Shown piece by piece: positions 41,206-50,541 of a DNA stretch of 64,000 nt. Made by a program: the position numbers and the translations under genes. How positions within the stretch are numbered: the stretch's first letter is position 1; each line of letters begins with the position of its first letter. The notes below the pieces were generated by a model, which made no database searches, had not been told where the DNA came from, and saw only the letters and a list, made by a program, of their open reading frames with translations. The stretch comes from an uncultured Bacilli bacterium. GTDB lineage: Bacteria > Bacillota_I > Bacilli_A > RF39 > UBA660. The stretch covers positions 1 through 64,000 of the forward strand of contig CAKOWU010000001.1 of the NCBI GenBank assembly GCA_934129885.1. Reading direction: 5' to 3'.

Positions 41206-42512
41206 ATTATTACCCTTTGAGTTATATTGTCTTTAATAATTTCACATTCATGTTCAATATCGTTATTATCTTTTACTATTTTATCAACTAAAGTCAGTCC
41301 ATATCCATGACCTTCGCCTTTAGTAGTATAACCAATGTTAGAAAGACTTTCAGCATCAATAGTTCCTTCAAAATTATTGGTTATATCAATGTATAAAAAG
41401 TTATCCATAATATAAAACTCTATAATGATACGGCGTTTCTTTAAGTCCTTTACACCCTCTATGGCATTATCAAGGAATACGCCAAGAATGGTACAGGTAT
41501 CTCTTTTTAGGTCATCATTTAAATCAATTAACGATGTTGTTTTAACATCTTTGGAAATGTCTAACTTATATTTGATACCAAGTTCATTAATTTTAGAAAG
41601 CTTGGCATGAATCAATGACCTTACTTCTCCTTCTGGAATCTTTATAATTTTATTCATGATCTTATTATTAGTATTTTTCTTTTCCTTAAGTAATGACTCA
41701 ATATATCTTATAACATTTTCGTCGTCTGTCATATTTTGAATAGTAAGTAATTGATTCTGGTTTTCATGATTAGTAATTCTATATTTATTTATCATGTCAC
41801 CATATTCTCGCAAGCTAGATAAGCTAGTACGGTATTTAATATTCATCTGATTATAGTTGTTTTCACTATTGGCGAATTTAACAACCATATATACAAATAC
41901 TAAGGTTAAAATTGTATTTGTTGTAAGGACAACCATCATTGGTAGATTCATCCAACTTTCGACCGTTGATATTATAGCTATTGAAATCATCAAAGCACTG
42001 TAGAAAATAGCATCTTTTCTATTATTATAGTTATATAGTGAATCTACTATATTATACATTTTTATGGGTACACCTGTTTTTAGTATTAATATCGATATAA
42101 CTGCAGTATATAAGTTTAGTATCACACCACCAAATGCAGATAATGATAATTTATTCAATTCTGACAGTTCATAGCCAAACATATAGTGACCAATAATAAC
42201 ATAAGTATATTCGGCACTCAAAATAACTAGTTGTGAGATAGCCACGATTGTTATTGCTTTGACAATTTTTCTATCCAAAAAGTGATAAGCAATAATAATC
42301 AAGAAAACAAAAGTAAAAATGAATTTTAATGATTTTGGTAAGAAAAAATTGAATATAGTTTCTATAAAACACATGAATAAAATCAGCTCACTAATATTTA
42401 ATAAATTCCAGCCATGAAAAATGTCACACATTTTATTCCAGCAGTACATTGTACTTGCTAACAAAAATAACCCACTAGCAAAATATACAAACATATTAAG
42501 TATTAAATCCAT
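41196..42512 (-). CDS. agrC: AgrC-like sensor histidine kinase
   Basis: 438 residues. Six to seven membrane helices in 1-215 form the peptide sensor. The dimerisation helix has the phosphoacceptor His in YRITNHENQNQLL (about 250), followed by a GHKL ATPase with N-box LGVFLDNAIEG and G-box GEGHGYGLTLV. It senses the external peptide and phosphorylates AgrA. Its ATG directly follows the agrA stop, so the two are cotranslated. It converges on agrBD rather than following it. Confidence 0.9.
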   Translation of the reverse strand: MDLILNMFVYFASGLFLLASTMYCWNKMCDIFHGWNLLNISELILFMCFIETIFNFFLPKSLKFIFTFVFLIIIAYHFLDRKIVKAITIVAISQLVILSAEYTYVIIGHYMFGYELSELNKLSLSAFGGVILNLYTAVISILILKTGVPIKMYNIVDSLYNYNNRKDAIFYSALMISIAIISTVESWMNLPMMVVLTTNTILTLVFVYMVVKFANSENNYNQMNIKYRTSLSSLREYGDMINKYRITNHENQNQLLTIQNMTDDENVIRYIESLLKEKKNTNNKIMNKIIKIPEGEVRSLIHAKLSKINELGIKYKLDISKDVKTTSLIDLNDDLKRDTCTILGVFLDNAIEGVKDLKKRRIIIEFYIMDNFLYIDITNNFEGTIDAESLSNIGYTTKGEGHGYGLTLVDKIVKDNNDIEHECEIIKDNITQRVIIKM

Positions 42513-43214
42513 TTACAACACCTCCCAGTTAAATCTGGTAGATACTAAATCAATGATATCTCCATTATCCATGGTAATTAGTCTTTGAGATTTATCTGCT
42601 TTGACTATTCTATTTTTATTAACACAACAGGCTCTATGAGTTTGAATAAAGTCGTTACCGACCATGTTCAAAAATTCTTTTAGACTGATGTTGGTTCTAA
42701 TGTCAGAATAATCTGTTTTGATTAGTATTTTTCTGTCTTCGGTATCTCTGATGGCATAAAGAATATCGTCAGTAGATACGGTGTTGGTAACTGTTCCATT
42801 TTTAAACTTTAACATTTTCTTGGTTTTCAAAACTTTAAAGGCATCTATCAGGCTATTGAATAGTTTATTCTCACAGTCATCGAATTTATTTATAAATGCT
42901 AGAAATAGGGTAACTTCTTCTAATACCTTATAGCCTAGTTCTTGGTGGCTAGTTAGAAATATAATTATACTATTCATGTCATGGTTTCTAATTATTCTTG
43001 CGACATCAACACCTGATTTTGATGGTGTTTCTATATCTAAAATGTAGATTTTAGATGGCAAACTGGATTTTACGATGTTAATAAAGTCATCGTTATAGTC
43101 ACTAAATTCATGAACTTTATATTCCACATCATTTTTCATCATATATTTTAAGATTACGTTATTAACCAAATCTCTATATTTTTTATCATCATCACATACA
43201 ACAAAATTAATCAT
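42513..43214 (-). CDS. agrA: AgrA-like LytTR response regulator
   Basis: 233 residues from the ATG after GGGAGTGTTTAATT (frame open to 43268). Receiver domain with acidic pair VVCDDD and phosphoacceptor Asp in IYILDIETPSKSG; LytTR DNA-binding domain at about 140-233 (FIQTHRACCVNKNRIV). It should bind paired repeats upstream of its targets; I found no convincing consensus pair before agrB or agrA. Confidence 0.9.
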   Translation of the reverse strand: MINFVVCDDDKKYRDLVNNVILKYMMKNDVEYKVHEFSDYNDDFINIVKSSLPSKIYILDIETPSKSGVDVARIIRNHDMNSIIIFLTSHQELGYKVLEEVTLFLAFINKFDDCENKLFNSLIDAFKVLKTKKMLKFKNGTVTNTVSTDDILYAIRDTEDRKILIKTDYSDIRTNISLKEFLNMVGNDFIQTHRACCVNKNRIVKADKSQRLITMDNGDIIDLVSTRFNWEVL

Positions 43215-43387
43215 AATTAAACACTCCCTACTAAAATTATATAATCCTACTATTAGATAATATATCATAAATACGCATATTCTTAATAATAGTTAACAAT
43301 AAATTAATATTATTTAAAATATGAAAAAATCAGGCTTTTATGTTTATAAAGGTCTGATTTTGTTTGTTTAAGTTTTTGAATGTAGCA

Positions 43388-44038
43388 TTAGCGGCTTTTG
43401 GCCTCTTCTTTTACGTCTTTTGCATAGTCTTTTAGACTATCCCAAGCGTTACTGGCTTTTTCATAAGCACTGGCTCCTAGGTCAACTGCTTTATTATAAA
43501 GGTCATGCTTTTCTATGTAGTCTGAGCACTTTTCTTTTATTTCGGTCCACCTTGTGCTTATTTCTTCTTTGTAATTTGGCTCTACGGTGTTTATTATTTC
43601 TACGAAAGACATGCTCGCTGTGATCATATCAATTTTGTCATTATCTTCTAACTTATCAAAATCTTCTCCTATCATAAATTTATAAAGGACGTCAAAGTTC
43701 GTTACAGCATTTTGAACTTTTTGGGTCATTTCAGGAGTTTGCCTGATTTCGTCAGAACTTGTTTTTAGTTCCTGTGTAGTTTCCTTGATAATTTCTAAAG
43801 CGGTAAAGGCTGCGGATGCGTCGTCTTTTATTTCTGGGGTATTTTCTTTCGGTTCTTCATTTTGAGTTGTTTCTTCTTTTACAGTATTAGATGCACAACC
43901 AGAGAGGGCGAAACCTATTCCGATAGAGCCTGTGAGTGCTAAGAAAGTTCTTCTGTTATAATTTTGATTTTTCATTGTTTCAAGCATATTTATACAGTTA
44001 TCTAATAAATTTAGATTTGTAATATAGTCTTTTGACAT
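43388..44038 (-). CDS. Lipoprotein with twin-arginine-like signal
   Basis: 216 residues from the ATG after AGGTGATATACAT. A 33-residue charged stretch precedes NRRTFLALTGSIGIGFALSGC, combining a Tat-like RR with a lipobox. The mature part is acidic, helical and without cysteine (AAFTALEIIKETTQELKTSS; CSDYIEKHDLYNKAVD). No family recognised. It would be tethered outside the cell. It lies 46 bases downstream of the Ca2+ ATPase and may be cotranscribed. Confidence 0.6.
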   Translation of the reverse strand: MSKDYITNLNLLDNCINMLETMKNQNYNRRTFLALTGSIGIGFALSGCASNTVKEETTQNEEPKENTPEIKDDASAAFTALEIIKETTQELKTSSDEIRQTPEMTQKVQNAVTNFDVLYKFMIGEDFDKLEDNDKIDMITASMSFVEIINTVEPNYKEEISTRWTEIKEKCSDYIEKHDLYNKAVDLGASAYEKASNAWDSLKDYAKDVKEEAKSR

Positions 44039-44084
44039 ATGTATATCACCTCTACTACCTACTATTATATCATATTTTGTGGGA

Positions 44085-46652
44085 CTATACTCCACCTATA
44101 ATGTCCTTTTTTCTTAAATATAGTTTTCTTATGAAGTCAATAGGTACCACTAGGAAGGATAGTATGAGCATAAATTCAAATTGCCATAGGGTAAGACCAT
44201 AGGTTCTAAACATATCGCCGCCATAATATATTAAACTTACTTGGACTATGATTATAAATATTATTACTAGCAAAAAGGCTTTGTTTTTTAAAATGTTTGA
44301 TAAAAGGTTTAATCTATGCGTTCTAGCATTAAAACTATTAAATATACTTATGAATATAAATAGGCCGAAGAAGGCGGTAAGAAATGTTTTATCATTACCA
44401 TAGACGTTATATATTGGTGAGAATTTTAAGAAAAAGATACATAGCAAGGCAGATAGGCCTCCTGTTATGAGGATTTCTCCTAGCATATATTTATTGATAA
44501 TCATTTCGTTTTTTGTTTTGGGTTTTTCATGCATGTATTCTTTTAAGGCAGGTTCATAGGAGAAAGCAATTCCAGCGAGGGTATCCATTACCATGTTTAT
44601 CCATAGCATTTGAATTACGGTAACTGGGGTATCTACCCCGATAAAAGGACCAATAATGGAGATACTTACGGCACAGAGGTTTACGGTTAATTGAAAGATT
44701 ATGAATTTCCTAATGCTTTTGAATATTGTTCTGCCATATAGGATGGCATTTGATATAGATAAGAGGTTATCGTCTAGGATTATGATGTCACTGGCTTCTT
44801 TGGCAACTTCAGTCCCACTACCCATGGCGAAACCGACGTCGGCTTTTTTTAGTGCTGGTGCGTCGTTTACGCCATCACCAGTCATACCGACTACGTATCC
44901 CATTTCCCTAGATATTTTAACTAATCTACTTTTATCGTTTGGCAAGGCTCTAGCGATTACTTTAATATTTGATAAGATTTTTTTTAGGCCTTCATCACTT
45001 AATTTATTTAAGTCTTCACTACTTAAGACGAGGTCGTTATTACTTTTTATTAGACCGACTTCAGTCCCAATGGCTTTGGCGGTTTCTAGGTTATCGCCAG
45101 TTATCATTATGGTGTTTACACCAGCATTTTTTATTAGAGTTAAACCTTCTATGGCTGACGGTCTTACTTCGTCTTTGATATATACAAGTCCTACTAACGA
45201 AAGTCTATCAAATCGACTATATGAGTCTGCGGTGGCATACGCGAGTACTCTTATACCTTTTTTGGTTATTTCGTTTATTTGTTTTTTTAATTTTTGACTG
45301 TGGAAAAAGCCTTTTTTTATGTTACCTTCATAGTAATGGCTACATCTTTTTAGGATTACTTCTGGGGCACCTTTAATAAGGTTATATTCTTTGCCGTTAT
45401 GTTTTACTTTTGAACACATGAATTTACGTTCACTAGAGAATGGTATTGTGTCTAGTTTGGTTATGTCCATTTTACCGGTGAAGAATTTTAAAAGAGCTCT
45501 ATCGGTTATGTTGCCTCCGATGGCTTTACCTTCACTATAGGTACTGGCGTTATTACCAGTAAGGGAAAGTCTAACCATTTTATAGAATGGTTTATTTTTT
45601 TTCAGAGTCTCTTCGTCATAATAGGTTTTACCATTCGGGTCTACGATACCTACGACTTCTAAATGACCTTTGGTTATGGTTCCAGTTTTATCGGTAAATA
45701 AGATATTGATGTTACCGGCGGTTTCTATACCCATTAGTTTTCTTACTAAAACATTACTTTTTAACATGCGTTTCATATTTGATGATAGTACTAGGGTAAT
45801 CATCATTGGCAAGCCTTCTGGGACGGCGACGACGATTATGGTTACACTTAAGGTAAGGGCGTGCAGAAGATAGGCAAACATTAGTGGAAAGTTACTTAGG
45901 GTGTTCATTATTAGTTCACTATCGAATTTATTATCTATTACAATGACGGAGAATAGGTAAGATAGGGTTACTAGGGCGGCACCAATGTATCCTAATTTAC
46001 TTATTTGTCCGGCTAGGTGGGTCAGTCTAATTTTTAAGGGACTTGTGGGTTTTTTTTCGCTGGCTTCTTTGGCAAGGTTACCATATAGGGTATGGTCCCC
46101 TACTTTTTCTACTTCCATATATCCTTCACCGTTATATACTACGGATGAACGATAAAGGGCACTATCTCTTTTTTTGGTTATTTCTTTGGTTTCACCATTT
46201 AAATTGGATTCATTAACGGAGATAGTTCCTTTGATTAGTTTGCCGTCGGCTGGGATTTGGTCGCCTGCTTCTAGGTGAATTATATCTCCTACTACGACGT
46301 TTCCTATTTCTACTTCATCCAGTTTGTTATTTCTTATGACTTTGGTCATTATTTTTGAGGCATCTTCTTGAAGTTTATCAAAGGCTTTTTCACTGCCGTA
46401 TTCGGAGATGCTTGAGATGAATGACGCTAAAAAGATGGCGATTACTATTCCTATGGTTTCGTACCAGTCAAAGTCTTGAAATAAGAATAATGTTTTTATG
46501 GCAAGGGCGATTAACAGTATTTTGATAATGGGGTCGCCAAGAGAAGCGATAAGTAGTTTTAAAAAATTATCACGCTCACTGACGGTTATTTGGTTATTTC
46601 CATATTTTTTTCTTGCTTTAATTACTTCATTTGTATCTAATCCTTTTTTCAT
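44085..46652 (-). CDS. Calcium-type P-type ATPase (P2A)
   Basis: 855 residues. Actuator domain TGE in LNGETKEIT; phosphorylation motif DKTGTITKG at about 320; nucleotide-binding KGAPE; hinge TGDGVNDAPALK; ten predicted membrane helices, with PEGLP in helix 4 and NLCAVSI/NMVMDTLA in helices 5 and 6, typical of Ca2+ pumps such as YloB/PMR1. It should export Ca2+ with ATP. The N-terminus is a normal cation-ATPase N domain (GLDTNEVIKARKKYGNNQ). Confidence 0.93.
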   Translation of the reverse strand: MKKGLDTNEVIKARKKYGNNQITVSERDNFLKLLIASLGDPIIKILLIALAIKTLFLFQDFDWYETIGIVIAIFLASFISSISEYGSEKAFDKLQEDASKIMTKVIRNNKLDEVEIGNVVVGDIIHLEAGDQIPADGKLIKGTISVNESNLNGETKEITKKRDSALYRSSVVYNGEGYMEVEKVGDHTLYGNLAKEASEKKPTSPLKIRLTHLAGQISKLGYIGAALVTLSYLFSVIVIDNKFDSELIMNTLSNFPLMFAYLLHALTLSVTIIVVAVPEGLPMMITLVLSSNMKRMLKSNVLVRKLMGIETAGNINILFTDKTGTITKGHLEVVGIVDPNGKTYYDEETLKKNKPFYKMVRLSLTGNNASTYSEGKAIGGNITDRALLKFFTGKMDITKLDTIPFSSERKFMCSKVKHNGKEYNLIKGAPEVILKRCSHYYEGNIKKGFFHSQKLKKQINEITKKGIRVLAYATADSYSRFDRLSLVGLVYIKDEVRPSAIEGLTLIKNAGVNTIMITGDNLETAKAIGTEVGLIKSNNDLVLSSEDLNKLSDEGLKKILSNIKVIARALPNDKSRLVKISREMGYVVGMTGDGVNDAPALKKADVGFAMGSGTEVAKEASDIIILDDNLLSISNAILYGRTIFKSIRKFIIFQLTVNLCAVSISIIGPFIGVDTPVTVIQMLWINMVMDTLAGIAFSYEPALKEYMHEKPKTKNEMIINKYMLGEILITGGLSALLCIFFLKFSPIYNVYGNDKTFLTAFFGLFIFISIFNSFNARTHRLNLLSNILKNKAFLLVIIFIIIVQVSLIYYGGDMFRTYGLTLWQFEFMLILSFLVVPIDFIRKLYLRKKDIIGGV

Positions 46653-46806
46653 AATGGGCCTCCTATAAAAAATTATTAGGTGGCGTTTAATTTAATAACT
46701 AAAATTAGTAAACAAAAAAAGACAAAAGAACACAGACTACATAGTAAGTTCTTTAGAAAAGAACTTTTTTATATTTCTATGAAATTTTTATCTTTTATTA
46801 TATTAT

Positions 46807-47324
46807 TTATCTTGTTTTATTAGAGTAAACTTTATTGTCTTCTAAAGTACGTTCTAACGCATTTACTATACTTCTATCTAGTTTAGGGTTTGCTTCGTCT
46901 GATAATTTATATAGTATATGCATAGCCTGATTATTGGTGTGTTTATCTTTTTTCTTTAATAATTCTGGTATTACGGTTAGACCATCTTCACTTTGGGTTA
47001 TCATTTGTAATATTTTTTGAGTATTACCTATAATCGCACTATCTAATATTCTTCTCTTACTTTCTTCTATGCTTTTTTCGTTATTAAAACAAACGGTACT
47101 AGGATTTTCTATTTGAGCTTTGGTTACAATTAACGAAGATGCACCACAGTATTGTTTTATTTTTTCTAGCGTTTCATCATTCTTTTTGGTTAAGATTATA
47201 TCAGGCTGATTTAATAATTCATTGCCTAATATATCTTCAATTTCTTTTTTTCTTGTACACTCAATCTATAAAAACCAATACGAAAGTTTGGGTTGAAATT
47301 TTGCGATAATTCATTATATTTCAT
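46807..47324 (-). pseudogene. Frameshifted hypothetical gene (about 172 residues)
   Basis: ATG 47324 follows CAGGTAGAAAT and reads MKYNELSQNFNPNFRIGFYR before a stop; after a run of seven A the next frame carries on without a break: EIEDILGNELLNQPD, ASSLIVTKAQIENPSTVCF, ESKRRILDSAIIGNTQKILQ to NKVYSNKTR. One base change in the A-run explains the break. Family unknown. A sequencing error there is also possible. Confidence 0.5.
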
Positions 47325-47343
47325 ATTTCTACCTGACTTTCTT

Positions 47344-47682
47344 TTATATTAGTCCTTCTTCTTTTAATAGGTTATAAATACATGAGTAACTTCTTTTGTT
47401 ATAGAAGTGACAGAATTTTCTAATGCTGACGCTACTACGCTTATATAAATCTATGATATATTGTCTTTCTTTTTCGTCCATAACGTTAGAGGGGGTGCGA
47501 TGTTTATTGCCATGTTCAAGTTTAACGGTACCGTCGATTACTTCTTGTTTTAGTTTTAGAATATATTTGGGGTGATATCCTGTGATGCATGCGATTTCGT
47601 TATATTCTAAGTATGTTTCGTTATTTAGTTTTTTTTGTATTAAGTCAACTGCTTGTTGTCTTTTATCAGTGGTATATTTCAT
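47344..47682 (-). CDS. Helix-turn-helix protein resembling an ISNCY-type transposase N-domain
   Basis: 112 residues. An HTH at about 12-50 (ACITGYHPKYILKLKQE) and a second segment HRTPSNVMDEKERQYIIDLYKR ... FCHFYNKRSYSCIYNLLKEE are like the two N-terminal helical domains of ISNCY/IS481-type transposases. The DDE domain is absent, so this is a remnant or a reused DNA-binding protein. Start: GAGGGAAAAT before ATG 47682; the frame also opens with a GTG at 47694. Confidence 0.5.
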   Translation of the reverse strand: MKYTTDKRQQAVDLIQKKLNNETYLEYNEIACITGYHPKYILKLKQEVIDGTVKLEHGNKHRTPSNVMDEKERQYIIDLYKRSSVSIRKFCHFYNKRSYSCIYNLLKEEGLI

Positions 47683-47752
47683 ATTTTCCCTCACCCTCTT
47701 TGTTACATTATACCACCAAGGGGGATAAATATTGTCAAAAAAAGACGAATTT

Positions 47753-49900
47753 TTACTTTTTCGCCTTATTTTTAGCCTGTTTTGTGGCTTTTTTATTTGT
47801 TTTTTGACTATTTTTAGGTTTTGGTGTAGTTTTAATTGTTTCTTTTTGGACTACACTTTTACTTTGCTTTTCTTCGCTATTTTTCTTTTCCTTTTTTATT
47901 TTGTAAATTTCTCTTACTATTACTAGTAGGCTGAAGAATACAAATATTAATAATAGAATTGTTACATCTTTGGTCAAGAAATTACTGTTGATGTTTACGA
48001 ATGACTCTCTTAATAGATCAACTGAATAGGTCATTGGCATGAATGGATAGATTGCTTTATATAAAGCAGGTTCTGTTTCTATTGGGAATGTTCCACCACA
48101 AGACGCAAGTTGAAGTACAAGGAATACGATTGCGAGGAATTTACCAACGTCGCCAAATACGAATATTAGAAAGGTAATTATTGATAAGAATGCAGCAGAT
48201 ATTAGGATACAACTTCCGTAGTATAGGGTTAGATTTGTAACTTCAAAACCTAAACATGTTTTTAAGATGAAGCCTAATGCAATGGCTTGAACAGCTGCGA
48301 AGGCTGCATAACCAAGTAATCTAAATACACGGTGTTTGGTATCTCTGCCTAATATTTTAAATCTATTTTCAGGATCATAATATAATCCGATTAATACTAG
48401 TAACCCACCTATCCATAGTGATAGTGACATGAAGTATGGAGAGAAGAAGATACCATAGGTATTAACGTCTCCATAGCTATCGGTTTTGGTTGTTACGGCA
48501 GATGCGGTATGTTTATCTAGTCCGTCTAATTTATCGGTTTGTTCTTTGGTTTCGCTAATAGATTTATCTACTTCTTCTTTGGCTGTGTTTACACCGTCTT
48601 TTAGGGTATTTGTTCCATCGTTTAAGGCTGCGGCACCGCTATCTAATGAGGCAATACCGTTTGACACTTCTTTTGAACCACTACTTAAGGTATTTAGACC
48701 ACTATTTAGACTACCAATACCGTCATATACGCTTTTTGAGTTATCTTTAAGTTGTCCTAGTCCGTTTGCGAGCGTGTCAATGCCATCTTTTAGGGCTGCG
48801 AGGTCAGATGTTTGTGAGTTTAATGTACCTAAACCTTCGTTTAGGCTTGCAGCACCATTATTTAGGTTATCTTTAGCAAGTTTAAGATATTGTTGTGCGG
48901 TTAACATGGTAACATTACCATTTGCATCTTTTACTGGATAGGTTTTGTTATTTACGAAAGCATTTGCAGCACTACATAATCCTGTTAGGTTAGCATCCAT
49001 AGTAACGTTGTTTACAGTTAATACTGTACAATAGTTATTTAAATTCTCATATATAGTAAGAGCATTACTAACTGATGTAGTATATTCATCAAGTCCAGTT
49101 GCTAAAGTACTTGACCCTGCACTTAAGTTATTTACTCCACTTACTAATTCTGGCAAGGCATTTGTTTTTTCTTTTAGAAGAGCAGCTCCATTATAAGCAT
49201 TATTAATGCCTTCATCAAATTTACCATATAAGGTATAGAGTTTAGCACTACCAGATAAAGCGGTAGTTACACCATTATCAAATGTATTATAACTATTTTT
49301 TAGGGTACTTGTTCCATTTTTTAAGGTAGTAGTACCATTATTTAATGTGGTTACACCCTCAGATATTGTACCGAGGCCGTCACTTATTTGTTGTGTTTTT
49401 TCTGGTACACTTTGAAGGTTAGATGTTAGTGTTCCAACTACTTCTTCGGTAACGCTTTTTTCTACTGTCATCTGTACTTCTTTCATGGCTGACGCTAGTA
49501 TTTGTGACGCTAGATAGTTTGATTTAGTATTTGGTCTATATGTTATTGTTGCTTGTTTTTTATTTTTTTCACTGGCACTTAATAAGTCCTTGGTGAAATC
49601 ATCTGGTATTTTTATTATTGCGTAGTATTTTTCATCTACTAGGCCGTCTTCAGCCTTTTCTGCGGATACCTCATCAAAATCAAAGGTATCATTTTTTAAT
49701 AGTTCTTTGGTGAATTCGTCACCTTTACACTGGTTATCAACGCATTTATCTTCGTTTACGATCGCTACTGGAACATTATTTAATGAGTTATATGGGTCCC
49801 AGAAACCACCTAAATAAAATAGGCTATAAACTAGTGGTAATACGATAACTCCCACGATTATTATTAATCTTTTTTTAGTTATTTTATCCATATTATTCAT
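47753..49900 (-). CDS. YhgE/Pip family membrane protein
   Basis: 715 residues. One N-terminal membrane helix (VGVIVLPLVYSLFYLGGFWDPY) with the Pip NEDK segment, a long external part of heptad-like repeats (LNNGTTTLKNGTSTLKNS, DGIGSLNSGLNTLSSGSKEV), then five membrane helices (about 500-665) and a Lys-rich tail. Family members are phage receptors or parts of type VII-like secretion. The TetR gene overlaps its start by 8 bases, so its expression is regulated. Start ATG follows GGGGATGAATAAT. Confidence 0.88.
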   Translation of the reverse strand: MNNMDKITKKRLIIIVGVIVLPLVYSLFYLGGFWDPYNSLNNVPVAIVNEDKCVDNQCKGDEFTKELLKNDTFDFDEVSAEKAEDGLVDEKYYAIIKIPDDFTKDLLSASEKNKKQATITYRPNTKSNYLASQILASAMKEVQMTVEKSVTEEVVGTLTSNLQSVPEKTQQISDGLGTISEGVTTLNNGTTTLKNGTSTLKNSYNTFDNGVTTALSGSAKLYTLYGKFDEGINNAYNGAALLKEKTNALPELVSGVNNLSAGSSTLATGLDEYTTSVSNALTIYENLNNYCTVLTVNNVTMDANLTGLCSAANAFVNNKTYPVKDANGNVTMLTAQQYLKLAKDNLNNGAASLNEGLGTLNSQTSDLAALKDGIDTLANGLGQLKDNSKSVYDGIGSLNSGLNTLSSGSKEVSNGIASLDSGAAALNDGTNTLKDGVNTAKEEVDKSISETKEQTDKLDGLDKHTASAVTTKTDSYGDVNTYGIFFSPYFMSLSLWIGGLLVLIGLYYDPENRFKILGRDTKHRVFRLLGYAAFAAVQAIALGFILKTCLGFEVTNLTLYYGSCILISAAFLSIITFLIFVFGDVGKFLAIVFLVLQLASCGGTFPIETEPALYKAIYPFMPMTYSVDLLRESFVNINSNFLTKDVTILLLIFVFFSLLVIVREIYKIKKEKKNSEEKQSKSVVQKETIKTTPKPKNSQKTNKKATKQAKNKAKK

Positions 49901-50444
49901 CCCCCTGTTTGATAATACCTTCAGTTAATACTAAAGTTAACTGCGTGGAAATGGCTTTTTTATCAAGTTTTCCTTTCCATTCGAATTTTAAAGCAACATA
50001 TACTTTATAGATGATAAAAGCGGTAATAGATGTGTCACACTTTTTTAAATAGCCATCTTTTATGGCAAGATCTAATTTTTCTTTGATACTTTTTACTACT
50101 TCTTCTGTGAATATTTCTAGGCAGTTACTGGTATACCTATTTTCTTTTTCAAAGGCGGATAGTAGTTTAGAATTTACTTGATAATCAAGAGTTGAAATCA
50201 TCATTTCATGTAGTTTTGACGAGAAAGGTATATCTTTCTTATTGATGTCATCACATATTTTGTTGATGTTGTTTAACTCTTCATAGAGAAAATATTTTAT
50301 TAGTTCGTCTTTATCTTTAAAATATGAATATATTGTTTTTTTAGTAACGTTTGCTTCTTTGGCAAGTTCGTCCATGCTTATACGATAGCCGTACTTGCTG
50401 AAAAGCTCTCTAGCTGTTTCAATTACTTTTTCTTTTTTACTCAT
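49893..50444 (-). CDS. TetR family repressor
   Basis: 183 residues. N-terminal HTH: ETARELFSKYGYRISMDELA KEANVTKKTIYSYFKDKDEL; C-terminal ligand domain. It overlaps the YhgE/Pip gene and likely controls this operon through the near-palindrome at its own promoter. Inducer unknown. Confidence 0.92.
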   Translation of the reverse strand: MSKKEKVIETARELFSKYGYRISMDELAKEANVTKKTIYSYFKDKDELIKYFLYEELNNINKICDDINKKDIPFSSKLHEMMISTLDYQVNSKLLSAFEKENRYTSNCLEIFTEEVVKSIKEKLDLAIKDGYLKKCDTSITAFIIYKVYVALKFEWKGKLDKKAISTQLTLVLTEGIIKQGDE

Positions 50445-50484
50445 AACACCACTTCCAATAAAAATACACTAATATACCAAAAAA

Positions 50485-50525
50485 GTATACCCGTATAGTA
50501 TATGCTTTTAGTTTTCAAATGTCAA
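50485..50525 (-). promoter_or_regulatory. tetR-yhgE promoter with operator
   Basis: TTGACA (50520-50525), 17 bases, TATACT (50497-50502) on the minus strand. GTATACCCGTATA (50485-50497), nearly palindromic, covers the start site and is a good candidate TetR operator; another TATACC/GTATA pair lies next to it. Confidence 0.75.
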
Positions 50526-50541
50526 CAATAAATTTCTTTTT

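Noticed and set aside
46746..46768. Terminator-like hairpin AAGTTCTTT/AAAGAACTT with a T-run on the plus strand upstream of the Ca2+ ATPase.
   Set aside because: No plus-strand gene leads into it, so a function could not be assigned.
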